DNA from: Armigeres subalbatus
Taxonomy: Eukaryota; Arthropoda; Insecta; Diptera; Culicidae
Reading direction: 5' to 3'
NCBI RefSeq assembly: GCF_024139115.2
Contig: NW_026942937.1
Coordinates: forward strand, 1 to 64,000
DNA: 64,000 nucleotides
The notes beneath the pieces are model-generated. The model saw only the letters and a program-made list of their open reading frames with translations, was not told the DNA's origin and made no database searches. Shown here in pieces: positions 23,459-33,739 of this stretch. The position numbers and the translations under genes were made by a program. The number at the start of each line of letters is the position of its first letter. Positions within the stretch are counted from its first letter, which is position 1.

Positions 23459-24498
23459 TTTAAATATTTTTCTTCCAAAATACGCAGATTTCCCAACTTA
23501 CTGTACATATTCATGAACGATTTTTGCTAGGGAATTCGATAGCGCATGCAATCTTCAAAATTGGGGAGACTTGATTCTCTCTCTATAACATCTACTCAAT
23601 AAATATTTTTTTAGAGCAAACCCTTCATCACATCTGTCAAATCTACAAAAAAATAGCCGCTTCAGAACAAATTTATATTTTCTTGAATTTGTTTGCCAAA
23701 CTTCTTAAGTCTCAGAATCAAGTGACAACAACTCAAAATCCAATAATCCTGAAATTGTGGTGGAATGTTGGCATTTTTATCCAGTGAAGATCATTTCGCA
23801 TATTGACGGCTTGTGCTGTGAAAAAATGATAGCATTTTGTCAATATTAAGGGAAGTTGTTCAAATTTTGCTAGTCACTAAAAAACATCTTTAAATGGGAC
23901 AAACACAGTAAATAATAGAGTAAATAAGGTTGTCAATCAAAAAATAATTCGCCACATAACAATCATTTGTCTAGAGGCTCTATAATAAAAGTACGCTCTA
24001 ACAATAGGCTGCTATAGTTCTCGGTAAAACAGCAGAGAATAAAGTCTCCCAAGGGGTCAAGTCTCCCAAGGAATCAAATCTTCCCACCTTCTCCTACTGT
24101 ATAAAGTTTGAGCTTTAAAACAAAATCGAAATTGGCAGGTCTCCTGCTTGCATGACTGTATACCAATTTATAAATTGTGACGTGAAACACCTTCAATTAG
24201 CTACTGTTGAAATGCCAGTAAAAGCAGCGAGTTAAACGGCTGGCGAAGTTTCAGCGTGATCTTTTTTTTAAGATCCGTAATTTTATTTCCGCCATGATCA
24301 AAGCATCATCCGATGGGTACATAAAGTTTTATTTAAAAAAAATCTTAGTCAATAGTTTCAAAATACTTGAAAATAGTGAATTTTTGCGAGAAAAAGAGAC
24401 TTTAGTGACTTGAGGTCGAAAAAAGGGACTTTTTAGTGACTTGCCCGAAAAAAGTGACCAAGTCACTAAAAAGTGACCCGCTACCAGGCCTGTCATTT

Positions 24499-25265
24499 GG
24501 GTGAAAAAGCCAAATAATGTCGTTCGGCAGAACATGTCAATTGGTCGAAAAAGTAGTCTGATGTAATAGTCGTTTGGATGAAATGGTCGTTTGGCAAAAA
24601 AGGGACATTTGGCCGAAAATGTTATTTTACCGAAATGGTTATACGGCCGAAAATGTTGTTTGGCCGAACTGCTGATATTGCCGAAAAATTCGTTTGGCAG
24701 AATAGGCCGCTTGTTTGAAATGCTCATCGAGCAGAAAGTGCCATTTAGCCGAACGAGGTGACATTTTTGTCCATATGACCATATGGCAAACTACATGTTC
24801 GGCCAAAAGCCATTTTCGGACAAATGATCTGTTGGGGTTGGGGGAAATAACTTTTTCGGCCAAATTATCAGTTCGACCGTATGTCGCCTGTATGTCGCTT
24901 CCAGCCAAATGACATTTTCGACCGTTTTAGACCTTAACGGTTCGCGTTAGAACTTAACGTTAGACGAAAAGGCCACAAACCCATCAAGCCTTTTTTTTGG
25001 CCGTATTACCGTATCACTACTATTTCATCCAAACCGATCGGCCCAACGATTATTTCGGACAAACAAACTATTAAGGCATATGACTCTTTCAGCCAAGTTA
25101 CCAGTTCAGTCGTATGTACCGCCAAACCATTTTCAACCAAAAACCGTTTCAACCAAATGTAGTTTGGCTAGATGGCTTTCGGCTTAACGAGTTATTCGGC
25201 CAAGTGGCTTATGGCCAAATGGTGCTCCACCGAATGACTTTCGGCCAAACGATCTGAACTAAAAA
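24499..25265. repeat. degenerate GGCCGAA repeat, orientation switch near 24,780
   Basis: Up to about 24,770 the recurring unit is TTTGGCCGAA (for example 24,610, 24,658), spaced about 20-25 bp. From about 24,790 onward it appears reversed as TTCGGCCAAA (24,856, 25,196, 25,241). The switch lies near the palindromic CCATATGACCATATGG at 24,770-24,785. Together with 20,830-20,915 this is the sequence interrupted by the outer TIR element. Confidence 0.7.
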
Positions 25266-25870
25266 GAACTTAACGCAGAGATAAAAAAAAACGTTTGAAA
25301 TATCTAAACAAAAATCCAATTTCCGTACAACTTAAAAATTTCACGAGGAAGTTCTGATAAAAAAGTGGAAATTTCGATAAAGTCATACAGGAAATTCCGA
25401 GCATTTCCCATCGAGATTCCTGTGAAACTCTTGAAACAATTTCTTATGAAAATTCTGAACAACTTTCCGATGAAATCCAAAGATTTTTTGTTGAAATCTA
25501 CACTTTGAACCAATTTCCGCAAAGAATGAATTCCTGGGGAGTTCTCATAGATTTTTTTTGTAGAAATTCTATATAATTTGTTGGGAAATTTTAAAGAGTT
25601 TCTTCTGGACACTGCTTTTTCCGCCTATATTTTGAAAACATTTCTGTGGAAATTCCGAAAAATACCAGAACCATTTCCCAAAAAATTTGGAACAGTTTCC
25701 CGTGAAAATTGGGAAAAATTACTATGACATACAATCCCTTCAATTCTATTTCGGTTTCTGTTGAAAATCCAATATGAACATACAGTATTTAAAGTCCTGA
25801 AGAAGTTTTGAGTTACTTTCGGACCAAAAAAAACACTAATCGGTCATTTTCTCTAGGTCCGTAATTCAAT
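25266..25870. repeat. degenerate GAAATTC repeat
   Basis: Short units with GAAATTCC or GAAAATTCTGAA and GATGAAATCC recur about every 22-30 bp but are too diverged to define a consensus. They resemble 20,720-20,815 on the other side of the nest. No coding or splice feature was recognised. Confidence 0.5.
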
Positions 25871-26406
25871 GTGACTTTTTAGTGACTTGCATGAAAAATG
25901 AGCACTTTAGACGAGCTCGGTGGTCTAGTGGCTACCGCTTCTGCCTTATAAGCAGGAGGTCGTGGGTTCTATTCCAGGCTCGACCCTTTCTTACTTTGTA
26001 TTTCTATCTTAGTTCTTTCTGTGTTTTACGTTATACCAAAACGATTCCTACTGTTATAACCTTCCACACAATCCCAAAACCTCCCGTGGCACCTATGTAT
26101 GAGAGGTCATAGAGTTCTCTGCATCTTTCTTAAATAGGTGTCCAAAAAATCAGCCTTCCCTTTCCTCAGCATTCGCAAGGACGTGGCCAGGACAGATCTC
26201 GACTATTGGAGAGTACATTGCTTCCATCTAAGAGTTAGTGATTAGTCCCAAATCAATATCTGTGGTAACGGATGAAAGTGATGCTACTCTCATACAATAA
26301 TCTTGGCTTGTACCACCTACGAAGTTGTGCGAACTGCTAAATGCTAATGCTAATGCTAATGCATGAAAAATGAGCACTTTACTAAAGAGTGACCCACTAC
26401 CAGGCT
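25871..26406. mobile_element. right-end fragment of the CTGGTAGCG TIR family, split by a SINE
   Basis: GTGACTTTTTAGTGACTTGC at 25,871-25,890 matches the block near the right end of the outer element (about 24,429-24,445). After the SINE, ACTAAAGAGTGACCCACTAC and CAGGCTTG correspond to the family right end, with a few substitutions. Only about 75 bp of the element remain; the left end was not found. This is a third, older copy within 6 kb. Confidence 0.72.
25910..26359 (+). mobile_element. full-length tRNA-derived SINE with a TSD of about 21 bp
   Basis: The head has an A-box-like TGGTCTAGTGG and a B-box-like GGTTCTATTCC with tRNA-like spacing, so RNA polymerase III promotion is expected. The tail ends in repeated AATGCT units (26,337-26,359). 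The sequence running from GCATG to CTTTA occurs at 25,889-25,909 and again at 26,361-26,381, identical over 21 bp, and directly bounds the insertion. The cloverleaf is not preserved, so it is not a tRNA gene. I do not recall a published name for it. Confidence 0.9.
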
Positions 26407-27450
26407 TGCGATGGGATTGCGGAGAGAGTATTGAAGATACATATTCTAGACAGAACCCTGAAGCGATTCCGAAAAGAATCCTGATCCTTAAACGAATCAA
26501 CGTTTGAGTTTGTTGAAGTGTGTTGTCTGAATTTTTGGAATTCGTTCGATTTTTTTTTATGGAATTCCTTCAAATTAACTGAACGATTTTGTTTGAATTT
26601 CGTAGAGAGATTCGTCTGAATTCTTGGAAGGAATTTGGTTGATTTTTTCGATTTTATAGTAGCGAATTATTTGGTAGAACTTGATTATTTCGTAAGGAAG
26701 ATTTTCTGAATTCGTGGAAGGAATTTGTTTCAAGAATTCGTTTGTATTTACTTTTATGGAAATATGTTCATGAAGGAATCCGTCTCTGAAACTTTTTACC
26801 AAATTTTAATTTTCAAAAAAAAATCGTGAAATTTGCTCAAAAGAATTAGTTTTTTTTTCTGAAGAAATTTGACTGAATTATTCGAAAACAAAACCGTCCT
26901 AAGCTTTCCAAGAAATTCTATTATATTCCACGAATTTCAACTGAATTACATGAAGGTATTCGACTAAACTTCTTGAAGTAATTTGCCTAAACTCCTTGAC
27001 AAAAGTTGCCTACATTCCATGAAGAACTTTTAAAGAAATTTCCGAATGAACTTCTGGTAGAATCGGTGTTTCTTGAAAGCTCCTTCAAATCTCCACGGAA
27101 AATTCTTACGATCTTCTAAGAGGGATTGTTATACAAAACTAACGTGAAGGTATTTTAAATTCCCAAGTGGAAGTATATTGAATTCCTTCAGGAAATCCTT
27201 TTGCATTCTTACAAAAAAATTCTTCGGATATACATGGGAAATTCTTTCAAATTTCCACGGAAAAGTCCTTCGAATACCCACGGGATATTGTTTCGAAACT
27301 TTGGGCAAAGTTCCTTCCGAATTACTTTGAGTTTTCGCAGGAAAATTTCTCACCGTTCCACTGCAAATTCTCTTGCATTCCCCTCCTCCTTACGTTTTTC
27401 CACAAAAAATATTTCGCTTTTATGTGGAAAATTTTCATTCAAATTTTGAA
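26407..27450. repeat. decayed satellite-like sequence
   Basis: 26,440-26,490 has pieces of the A5 type (CAGAACCCTGAAGCGATTCC). The rest has recurring GAATTC, TTGGAAGGAATTTG and TTCTTGAAG motifs at irregular 22-30 bp intervals. It is probably very old short-period satellite. No gene is supported. Confidence 0.45.
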
Positions 27451-28674
27451 TTTCCAAGTGACTATAATTTGGACCAGAAGGTAATTATTTTGTTTTAACT
27501 GGAATATGGTAATATCTATTCAACAGTGCCGTTGTCTATTATTTTTTTTTAACCTAAACAAAAATAGTTAATATTTATTTCATCAATTTTTATTATTTTG
27601 AAAAATATAAGTAAATTTGTTTGAAAGTGTTTAAAACGTTTTACCAGGAAAAAGTAAAAGAGTCAGCGATTCCTCACACAAATCTAAAAAGTGTTCCATA
27701 AATGGTCAAACTATGAATAATATGATGATTCCAAACAAACGGCGACAATAATCCGACCTCCTACCAACTTCAGTCCGTTCCCGTTCATTCTTACTTTTGC
27801 ATTCGCAGCGTATTTAGCGCTTTTTGCCATTACCCTGCAATCAACTTCACAATTCAAATACCCCTCACGTTTAACTCTTTTGCCATTGACCGGAATAATA
27901 TTCACACCAGAGCAAACGACGACCAAGTCGCTCACCAATACAGCTTTTTCGACGGTGTTGGCTGGACAATAATCTTGAGAAAGTCCTAAATCAGTTACTA
28001 AATGAGCTACAAAAATGCTAAAAATCCTGTCTTATGAACAGTATTGAAAATACGGGAAAAAATGAGTACGGCCGTGAAATAATCAACAAAGCTAGTAATA
28101 TTTTCTACATTTACGGTCTTTTAAAATACGCTAACATTATTGATTCATTCGCTACGCTACCGGCAAACCAAACAAACCACGCAGCAGCAGCTTCTTCGCT
28201 CAAGAATCGCAGCCATTCGGCGTGGTTGAGTCACAACCGGCATTGCCGAGCCGTTCTCCTCCTTGCCAGTGCACCGCTCACTACCGCGTGGAGTCATGGT
28301 CTGTCCGCTCCGGCGTGGTTGTCCACGCTTCGGTGACTTAACACCCATATCACTAGCAAAAGCGATTACGCTGCTGCGCAAGTGATCAACTTCTGTTGAT
28401 TTCCCGACCGGGGTGACGAGCGACGGTTCTCACGAGAAATAGAGCCAGAAACGAAGAGCAAAAACGTACACGCTGAGATGTCTAGAAAAGCAGCTCTCAT
28501 GAGCATTTCGTGAGAGCATGTTACTTAACTCTCGTGAACATGACCAAGTGAGGTACCCTTTCAGGAAGAGCAGGACAGATATCGAGTTTTCAAGGTTAAT
28601 TCGCCGGTGGATTGCGTGATGCGCAGACAATTGTAAGGTTTCTTTCTCTTCTCTCTCATAGATTGTCTGAACCG
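27451..28674. other. unique sequence, no gene recognised
   Basis: AT-rich to about 27,700, then more balanced. Open frames of up to 100 codons at 28,034-28,336 and 27,711-27,938 lack recognisable domains. No exon with both splice sites was seen. Confidence 0.4.
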
Positions 28675-28979
28675 CACGCTAAAAATGGTTGACACAATTT
28701 TGTGTTCCATTCAAAGCGATGGGCCTCTTCTAGAACAACACATAGATGAGCTATAGTTATACTGTCACAAAATTACCTCGTACAGTCGAGTTAATAATTG
28801 CTAATAATTATTTTTATTCAATATGTAAACATTTTACAGATGTCTAGTTTTATGAAGAATGTAATGCTATTAAAAATATTGCGATAAAATAACACGAGGC
28901 ATTTTTGTTTTGTGTTGTTCTAGAAGAGGCACGTTTTGTGTGAATGGAACACAAAAATGTGTTAATGATTTTTAGCATG
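28675..28979. mobile_element. MITE-like element with long inverted ends
   Basis: The left end contains CACGCTAAAAAT, TTTTGTGTTCCATTC and GCCTCTTCTAGAACAACACA in that order. The right end holds the same blocks reverse-complemented (TGTGTTGTTCTAGAAGAGGC, GAATGGAACACAAAAA, ATTTTTAGCATG). Arms are about 75 bp with indels. The interior is AT-rich and non-coding. Target duplication and exact ends are uncertain. Confidence 0.68.
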
Positions 28980-29853
28980 CGCGTTGCCATTCTCAATTCG
29001 TTTTGTTTCTTTTTTAAACGCAAAAGACAGCCCGATAGCAAGAAGGCCCGCGGGTCGAGCCGAGCTAATCAATTGACTTATCTTGCGTTCATTGTGCCAA
29101 GTCGTCGTTGGCTTAGAAGCGGATTTACTTAGATTTAGAGCGCGCTATCCATACTAAAATGTGATTTATGACAGTCATCCCAATTGGGACCGCACGACGA
29201 ACGATCGGGCGCGCGCGGCCATTGACTTTAGTACAGCACTGACTGTTTGATGGTTTATCGAATTTTGAGGAGAACTGCGCCACAGGTGAGATTAGTCGGT
29301 CGGTCGTGAATAGATGTGGAAACACACATGGAATTAATTTGGTTAATGATGGGGAGTATGAGCGGTTCTATCGAATCTGCGCGCACAGAACGTGGTTGGA
29401 ATGGAAACCGGAGGGGGTCGACGTTCAGGCGATTCGAAAAGGTAGCTGCGGCTACTAATGGGATAGAAAATTGGGTTTTTATGCGATAGAAAATTAAGGC
29501 TATCGGAGGTCACGGACCGAAAAAGGAGGGAACTATTTGAATTTTGACCAGATCAAACCAACTGGGTTGCATTAGAAGAGAGATTGACGCTCCCAATTCC
29601 AAGGTTAAAATTAATTACGCATATTGAAAACAAAAGAAGGGTAATATGTATAAGTCATTAAAAATATATTATTAAAAGTAGGAGTAGGATGATAAGCGTA
29701 CAAAATTTCATCATACAGGAGGAATTGGATAAATTTCTGGAGAAATACTCAGAGAATCAATCCCAACCATTAGAATCAACTATCTCCGGCTTCTAAAACC
29801 GGATCAACAACAGTAATGCAGCTGAGATGCAGTAGTGTTATTTAAATAACATA
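28980..29853. other. unique sequence, no gene recognised
   Basis: Contains a GC-rich patch around 29,040-29,220 (GGGCGCGCGCGGCC at 29,207-29,220). No ORF, RNA gene or repeat was assigned. A short juxtaposed CCACAG|GTGAG at about 29,280 on the plus strand lacks a pyrimidine tract. Confidence 0.4.
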
Positions 29854-32800
29854 CAGGGGATGGACAAATTAATTAGGATAGGCAAATTTTGGGTAAAATT
29901 AGATGTGTTGTAACTACCTTAGTTATCATCCGATTTTGACAATTCAGGCATGCCCGAACTAGAAAATTAAAGCAGTTTGACGGTATGTCCATGGAACCGA
30001 CTATGGCCACCGGATTCCGGAGATATTCCGGGTTTTTCGGAGGTAAGTTCAAAACCGTAAATTTGAGGTGGATATTAGGAGAAGTTGTGGTTAAAATATG
30101 AATAATATTAGTAACCACAAATGAAGTAGGGCTCTTGCTGATTGGAACCATATATTGAGATTTGGAATCGGACCAGAATCAAGTGAGATATGGCCATTTC
30201 TTTAAAATCGGTTCCGATCGATACTTATCAAAGGGGTCAGGCCACAACTTCATTTGAATCTCGCTTTTTGATAGATCGGCCACTATGATTTTATTCTAGA
30301 AGTGCTCCAATGTGTCCCGAATAAAAAACCAATTGAATAAACGGATCCTGGAGTCGCTGGGATGTCCCCGGGGAACCTGTGAATGGGGACATTTAAGTTT
30401 TACCTCCAAAATCAGTCATTCAACGGCTCTTTTTTTCATGGTTTTCGATCAGGAAGCGAAGTATGAATATGAAATGGTCAATTTACGGTTCTGACCGATT
30501 CCAGGATCTACGGATTGGCCCCGAGGAACCTGTGGAAGGGGACATTTTAGTTTTAGCACAAAAACCAGCCATTCGACAGCTCTTCATTCATGGTTATCGA
30601 TCAGGAAGCGAAGTACGAAAATAAAAAGGATCATTGACGGCTCTGACCGCTTCCAGGACCCAAGGATTGCCCCCGGGGAACCTGTGGAATGGGACATTTT
30701 AGTTTTACCACCAAAACCGGTCGTTCGACGGCTCTTTTTTCATGGTTTTCGATCAGGAAGCGAAGTATGAATATAAAATCACAGACAATCAGACGTAACT
30801 CTTCATACAAACTGTTTGAAAAATTATCGTCATTCGCTTTTCGGAAAACACTACTGCCATCTGTTATCAGAATCGCGAAAAACACAGCCGGCCATGATTA
30901 TTTACCATTTGACGTTTGCTCCTAACGCATACATCTATATCAATCATCATCATCATCGTCATCAACACAGAAAACATTCAGCAGCATATACACTAATCAA
31001 ATGTCAAAGCGATTGAACACTAGCGCCTCTCTTGGCACAATCGCGTAGCACAGATGTATTGCAAATCAACCGTTGTACACGTGTACGATGTTGAAATGAG
31101 AAGTGTTACGTCTGTTTGTCTGTGGTAAAATGGTCCATTGACAGCTTTGACCGCTTCCAGGACCTACTGGTTGCCCCGAGGAACCTGTGGAAGGGACATT
31201 TTAGTTTTACACCAAAATCAATCATTCGACAGCTCTTCTTTAATATAAGCAAAGCATTAATATAAAATTGACCATTGATGACTCTCAGGCCGCTCTCAGG
31301 ACCTACAGATTCCCGCCGGAAAACCAGTGGAAAGGAACATTTAAGTTGCAGCACCAAAACCTTTATCTCGACGGCTTTTTTCGTGATTTTGATCAGAAAG
31401 CGAAGTATGAGTATAAATTGGACCATTAATGGATCTGACCGCTTCCAGGACTTACGGATTGCCCTGGGGAACTGTGGAAAGGGACATTTTAGTTTTAGCT
31501 CAAAACCAATCATTGGACGGCTCTTTTTCATGGATTTCAATCAGAATGTGGAGTATGAACAAGAAATGGACCATTGACGGCTCTGACCGTTTTCTGGACC
31601 TACGAATAGCTCACAAGGAACCTGCCTACTTCATACTTCGCTTCCTGATCAAAAGCCATGAAAACAGAGCCGTTGTATGACTAGTTTTCCACAGGTTTCC
31701 TGGGCCAATCTGTAGGTCCAGAAAGCGGTCAGAGCCCTCAATGGTCCCTTTTATATTGATTTCTCGATTCCTAATCGAAACCACTAGAAAAGAGACGTCG
31801 AATGACTGGTTATGATGCTTAAAATAAAAAGTCCCCTTACACAGATTCTCCAGGAGCAATCCGTGGGTCTTGGAAGCGGTTAGAGCCTTCAATGAACCAT
31901 TTTATATTCATACTTCGCTTCCTGATCAAAAATCGAATGATTGGTTTTAGTCATAAAACTAAAATGTCCTCATTCACAGAATCCTCGAAGGCAATCAGTA
32001 GGTCCTGGAAGCGGTCAGAGTCGTCAATGGTCATTTAATTAATTTTGATTTAATTCATATTTCGCTTCCTGGTCGAAATCCATGAAAAAAGAGCCTTCGA
32101 ATGACTGGGTTTGATGCTTAAACTAAAATGTCCCCTTTAACAGGCTCCCCGAAGTCCAATCCGTAGGTCCTGGAAGAGGTCAGAGCCGACAATGGACCAT
32201 TTTATATTCATACTTTGCTTTCTGATCGAAAACCATGAAAAAAGAGCCGTCGAATGACTGGTTTTGGTGCTAAAAATTAAATGTCCTCTTCCACAGGTTC
32301 CTCGGAGGCAACCAGTAGGTCCTGGAAGCAATCAGAGCCGTCAATGGACCACTTTATATTCATACTTTGCTTCCTGATCGAAAACCATGAAAAAAGAGCC
32401 TTCGAATGACTGGTTTTGGTGGTAAAACTAAAATGTCCCCTTCCACAGGTTCCCCGGGGCCAATCCGTAGATCCTGGAAGCGGTCAGAACCGTAAATTGA
32501 CCATTTTATATTCATCCTTCGCTTCCTGATCGAAAACCATGAAAAAAGAGCCGTCGAATAACTGGTTTTGGTGGTAAAACTAAAATGTCCCCTTCCACAG
32601 GTTCCCCGGGGCCAATCCGTAGATCCTGGAAGCGGTCAGAACCGTGAATTGGCCATTTTATATTCAAACTTTGCTTCCTGATCGAAAACCATGAAAAAAG
32701 AGCCGTCGAACGACTGTTTTTTTGGTAAAACTAAAATGTCCCCTTCCACAGGTTCCCCGGGGTTAATCCGTAGATCCTGGAAGTGGTCAGAGCCGTCAAT

Positions 32801-33574
32801 GGACCATTTTCTATTCATACTTCGCTTCCTGATCGAAAACCATGAAAAAAGAGCCATCGAACGACTGTTTTTTTGGTAAAACTAAAATGTCCCCTTCCAC
32901 AGGTTCCCCGAGGCCAATCCGTAGATCCTGGAAACGGTCAGAGCCGTCAATGGACCATTTTCTATTCATACTTCGCTTCCTGATCGAAAATCATGAAAAA
33001 AGAGCCGTCGAATGACTGATTTTGGTGCTAAAACTTAAATGTCCCCATTCACAGGTTCCTGGGGACATCCCAGCGACTCCAGGATCCGTTTATTCAATTG
33101 GTTTTTATTCTGGACACATTGGAGCACTTCTAGAATGAAATCATAGTGGCCGATCTATCAAAAGCGAGATTCAAATGAAGTTGTGGCCTGACCCCTTTGA
33201 TAAGTATCGATCGGAACCGATTTTAAAGAAATGGCCATATCTCACTTGATTCTGGTCCGATTCCAAATCTCAATATATGGTTCCAATCAGCTAGAGCCCT
33301 ACTTGATTTGTGGTTACTAATATTATTCAATTTTTAACCACAACTTCTCCTAATATCCACCTCAAATTTACGGTTTTGAACTTACCTCCGAAAAACCCGG
33401 AATATCTCCGGAATCCGGTGGCCATAGTCGGTTCCATGGACATACCGTCAAATTGCTTTAATTTTCTAGTTCGGGCATGCCTGAATTGTCAAAATCGGAT
33501 GATAACTAAGGTAGTTACAACACATCTAATTTTACCTAAAATTTGCCTATCCTAATTATTTTGTCCATCCCCTG
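29854..33574. mobile_element. foldback element 1, TA target, tandem-repeat arms
   Basis: The ends are CAGGGGATGGACAAA (29,854) and TTTTGTCCATCCCCTG (ending 33,574), each flanked by TA (29,852-29,853; 33,575-33,576). This suits a Tc1/mariner-type insertion. About 520 bp of unique terminal sequence is repeated in inverse at 33,050-33,574. Inside it, both arms consist of tandem units of about 150 bp containing CCTGTGGAAGGGGACATTTT, GATCAGGAAGCGAAGTATGA and TGACCGCTTCCAGGACCTAC. Left-arm units recur at about 30,376, 30,529, 30,681, 31,184, 31,324 and 31,471. The right arm has about ten, from 31,690 to 33,050. The arms meet at about 31,627 with almost no loop. No transposase ORF was found. A MITE interrupts one left-arm unit. 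Confidence 0.92.
30780..31124. mobile_element. 345-bp MITE inside foldback element 1
   Basis: The left end is CACAGACAATCAGACGTAAC (30,780-30,799). The right end GTTACGTCTGTTTGTCTGTG (31,105-31,124) reverse-complements to CACAGACAAACAGACGTAAC, one mismatch in 20. TAAAAT flanks the left end (30,774-30,779) and lies one base outside the right end (31,126-31,131), giving a 6-7 bp target duplication. Removing the element restores a normal repeat unit. There is no coding capacity. Confidence 0.87.
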
Positions 33575-33576
33575 TA

Positions 33577-33739
33577 CATATTGAGTAACAGTCACTTCGT
33601 CACACATCGCTAGCCTTGCTCCATCTCTGTAACGCTTATGACACCATCTACATTCAAGCACATGTATTTCTGAATTTTTAGCAGCGCAGAAAACTTTATC
33701 GTTATGTATGGCATTTGAGTCTAATCAGTATCCTTTCAG
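33577..33739. other. short unique spacer
   Basis: Sequence between foldback element 1 and array A7; nothing recognised. Confidence 0.4.

Larger units (their letters stand above)
20930..24492. mobile_element. outer TIR element of the CTGGTAGCG family, 6-bp TSD
   Basis: The left end is CAGGGCTGGTAGCG (20,930-20,943). The right end is CGCTACCAGGCCTG (24,479-24,492), which reverse-complements to CAGGCCTGGTAGCG; one mismatch in 14. TCATTT directly abuts both ends (20,924-20,929 and 24,493-24,498), giving a 6-bp target duplication. The subterminal regions carry repeated GTGACTTTAGTGACC and GTGACCAAGTCACT motifs, likely transposase-binding repeats. No transposase ORF was seen, so the copy is non-autonomous or decayed. 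It contains the inner copy at 21,348-23,165 and a SINE at 23,262-23,458. The superfamily is not assigned; most common insect superfamilies duplicate 2, 4, 5, 8 or 9 bp rather than 6. Confidence 0.85.

Noticed and set aside
25913..25985. tRNA gene
   Set aside because: A- and B-box-like motifs are present but the cloverleaf is not maintained. The unit is the head of a 450-bp SINE bounded by a target duplication.
29260..29300. Juxtaposed CCACAG|GTGAG resembling a plus-strand ratchet site
   Set aside because: No pyrimidine tract or branch-like sequence precedes it.
29873..30151. Near-identical predicted peptides at 29,873-30,151 (minus) and 33,310-33,555 (plus) as a duplicated gene
   Set aside because: They are the two inverted arms of foldback element 1; the frame has no domain and the rest of the arm is non-coding repeat.
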